The position numbers were made by a program, and so were the translations under genes. Below are positions 61,929 through 64,000 of a stretch of DNA of 64,000 nt, in pieces. The notes below the pieces were generated by a model. It had not been told where the DNA came from, searched no databases, and saw only the letters and a program-made list of their open reading frames with translations. Where the stretch lies: contig NC_092191.1 of assembly GCF_043641665.1 (NCBI RefSeq), forward strand, positions 24,628,081 through 24,692,080, read 5' to 3'. The DNA comes from Enoplosus armatus. Its lineage: Eukaryota > Chordata > Actinopteri > Centrarchiformes > Enoplosidae. Every line of letters starts with the position of its first letter. Positions within the stretch are counted from its first letter, which is position 1.

Positions 61929-62713
61929 GGAGGTTTTACCGAAATTGCACCCCGGTGCAGTTCGTTTTTCTTTAATAACTTTTGAACGCAAGGTCGTAGA
62001 GACTTGAATCCAACACTTTTGAATAAACACTCTGGGTCAAGCTTTCCAACGGTAGCACCCCCGACTCTGTACTCGCTTCCGTTGCGGAGATACGTCACTT
62101 CCTTTGGTCATGATTTTGTGTATCTCAGCTTGGGAAGGTCGTAGAGAGCTGGGGACACTTCCTACGTGTTCAGCGTGGTGTAATTAGTGTATACGGAAGG
62201 TGGTTTGGAGAGTGTACGAGGTTCGGTTCGGGAGATATTGGCCAAAGTGTGTTTTGTGATTGATTGTGATTGGCCGAGTGGTTTTTGTTTGCTAACTTTT
62301 GAAGGGAAGGTGCTAGAGACTTGCAACCCTCATTCGTCTAGCATATATGGACTATTGCCGTTCCAACGGTAGCAGCCACGAGTCTGTAGGACGTTCCTGT
62401 CCGGAGATACAAGTGTGTGACATTCTCCATAGAGAATGAATGGAGTGAATTTTTATCGAAAAATGCCTAAGTGTGGAGGGAGGTGAAAAATGCCTAACTA
62501 AATGGTGTTCCCAGAAAGTGGTTAGGAGCACGTTTCAGGCAATTTGGAGTGGATTTGATTTGACTGTACTTTTGAGCATTTTGGTGGATTGGTAGGTGAC
62601 GACGCACTAGCCTGGCCCCTTTCCCTGACCTTAACCAGTGTGAGATGTGTTGCCTAAGCCCAACCTTGAGCTTGCCTCCCCCTGTGTTGGTTAGGGTAAG
62701 GATAGAGGAGAGG
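61929..62713. repeat. Subtelomeric unit, variant type, copy 2
   Basis: Copy of 59971-60755, displaced by 1,958 bp, including the CTCCATAGAGAATG variant. Confidence 0.92.
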
Positions 62714-62858
62714 TGAGGGTTAGTGTTTGGGTTGGTGTTAGGGTTAGGGTTAGGGTTAGGGTTAGGGTTAGGGTTAGGGTTAGGGTTAGGGTTAGGGTTA
62801 GGGGGTTAGGGTTAGGGTTAGGGTTAGGGTTAGGGGGTTAGGGTTAGGGTTAGGATTA
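62714..62858 (+). repeat. Interstitial TTAGGG tract
   Basis: About 20 units with two GGGGGTTAGGG variants. It is 14 bp longer than the corresponding tract at 60756. Confidence 0.95.
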
Positions 62859-63153
62859 GGGGGTTTTACCCAAAGTGAGCCTGGGCTCACTTACTTTTTG
62901 GTGAATAACTTTTGAACGGAAGGTCGTAGAGACTTGAAACCAAGGTCCTTGAATTGAAATAGTGGGCCGGCCTTTCCAACGGTAGCACCCCCGAGTCTGT
63001 ACGAGCTTCCGTTGCGGAGATACGTCACTTCCTTTGGTAGCAAAAGTTTGTATCTCAGCTTGGGAAGGTCGTAGAGAGCTGGGGACACTTCCTACGTGTT
63101 CAGCGTGGTGTAATTAGTGTATACGGAAGGTGGTTTGGAGAGTGTACGAGGTT
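62859..63153. repeat. Truncated subtelomeric unit (about 295 bp)
   Basis: Standard left edge. It stops at GTACGAGGTT, where full units continue CGGTTCGGG, and goes into AGGGTTAGGG; GGTT is common to both sequences. Confidence 0.92.
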
Positions 63154-63260
63154 AGGGTTAGGGTTAGGGTTAGGGGGTTAGGGTTAGGGTTAGGGTTAGG
63201 GTTAGGGTTAGGGTTAGGGTTAGGGTTAGGGGGTTAGGGTTAGGGTTAGGGTTAGGATTA
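63151..63260 (+). repeat. Interstitial TTAGGG tract (distal)
   Basis: About 17 units with two GGGGGTTAGGG variants, ending TTAGGATTAGG before the last unit. Confidence 0.95.
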
Positions 63261-64000
63261 GGGGGTTTTACCCAAAGTGAGCCTGGGCTCACTTACTTTT
63301 TGGTGAATAACTTTTGAACGGAAGGTCGTAGAGACTTGAAACCAAGGTCCTTGAATTGAAATAGTGGGCCGGCCTTTCCAACGGTAGCACCCCCGAGTCT
63401 GTACGAGCTTCCGTTGCGGAGATACGTCACTTCCTTTGGTAGCAAAAGTTTGTATCTCAGCTTGGGAAGGTCGTAGAGAGCTGGGGACACTTCCTACGTG
63501 TTCAGCGTGGTGTAATTAGTGTATACGGAAGGTGGTTTGGAGAGTGTACGAGGTTCGGTTCGGGAGATATTGGCCAAAGTGTGTTTTGTGATTGATTGTG
63601 ATTGGCCGAGTGGTTTTTGTTGAATAACTTTTGAAGGGAAGGTGCTAGAGACTTGCAACCCTCATTCGTCTAGCATATATGGACTATTGCCGTTCCAACG
63701 GTAGCAGCCACGAGTCTGTAGGACGTTCCTGTCCGGAGATACAAGTGTGTGATATTTCCCATCCGGAATGAATGGGGTGATTTTGAAGCGAAAAATGCCT
63801 AAGTGTGGAGGGAGGTGAAAAATGCCTAACTAAATGGTGTTCCCAGAAAGTGGTTAGGAGCACGTTTCAGGCAATTTGGAGTGGATTTGATTTGACTGTA
63901 CTTTTGAGCATTTTGGTGGATTGGTAGGTGACGACGCACTAGCCTGGCCCCTTTCCCTGACCTTAACCAGTGTGAGATGTGTTGCCTAAGCCCAACCTTG
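63261..64000. repeat. Subtelomeric unit, continues past window end
   Basis: Reference-type unit, cut by the window edge within the AAGCCCAACCTTG segment. The true chromosome end is not reached. Confidence 0.92.

Noticed and set aside
58961..63490. Identical 65-codon and 95-codon minus-strand open frames repeated in the subtelomeric units, and a 61-codon plus-strand frame
   Set aside because: Their identity follows from the near identity of the units. They span sub-repeat boundaries and TTAGGG, show no known domain, and are not preserved in the diverged unit at 57990.

Overview
This window is nuclear DNA of a ray-finned (teleost-type) fish. The evidence is a vertebrate gene with GT-AG introns, a dense load of fish-style LINEs and SINE/MITE-like repeats, a Tc1-like transposon, and vertebrate TTAGGG telomere-type repeats. 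No bacterial-type feature was seen.

Left part (277-35750, + strand): the 3' three quarters of NCAPD3, the HEAT-repeat D3 subunit of condensin II. I placed 28 exons whose phases all chain, giving 1,117 codons plus a stop at 35592-35594 and an AATAAA signal at 35731. The first exons, covering roughly 300 N-terminal residues by comparison with the human protein, lie upstream of the window. The introns are packed with repeats: an L1-like LINE split by a Tc1-like transposon (805-2434), a LINE-B nested inside a LINE-A (7150-11735), an internally deleted LINE-B (13048-13345), a LINE-E carrying a hairpin MITE (18540-20350), and an antisense LINE-C (28540-31060).

Middle part (35.8-45.8 kb): no host gene, only LINE fragments of four families (A to D). 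One LINE-C copy contains a 417-bp solo LTR flanked by CTTT target duplications.

Right part (45.84-57.99 kb): a 29-bp-monomer satellite, interrupted by an antisense LINE-C (46366-50575) and a sense LINE-B (50936-53325). Its monomers change orientation at about 54.1 kb. The distal arm has a ~205-bp higher-order period.

Distal end (57.99 kb to window end): a subtelomeric array of ~785-bp units separated by interstitial TTAGGG tracts. G-rich strand polarity puts the chromosome end to the right. Every unit after the first, diverged one starts at the same junction after TTAGGG, but several end early at different points and pass straight into TTAGGG, with 0-4 bp of microhomology. This looks like a fossil record of broken chromosome ends healed by telomere addition, and it is the most interesting structure here. 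Part of the array is duplicated as a 1,958-bp higher-order repeat.

LINE family letters (A-E) are local labels. Clade names are given only as far as the visible motifs allow.
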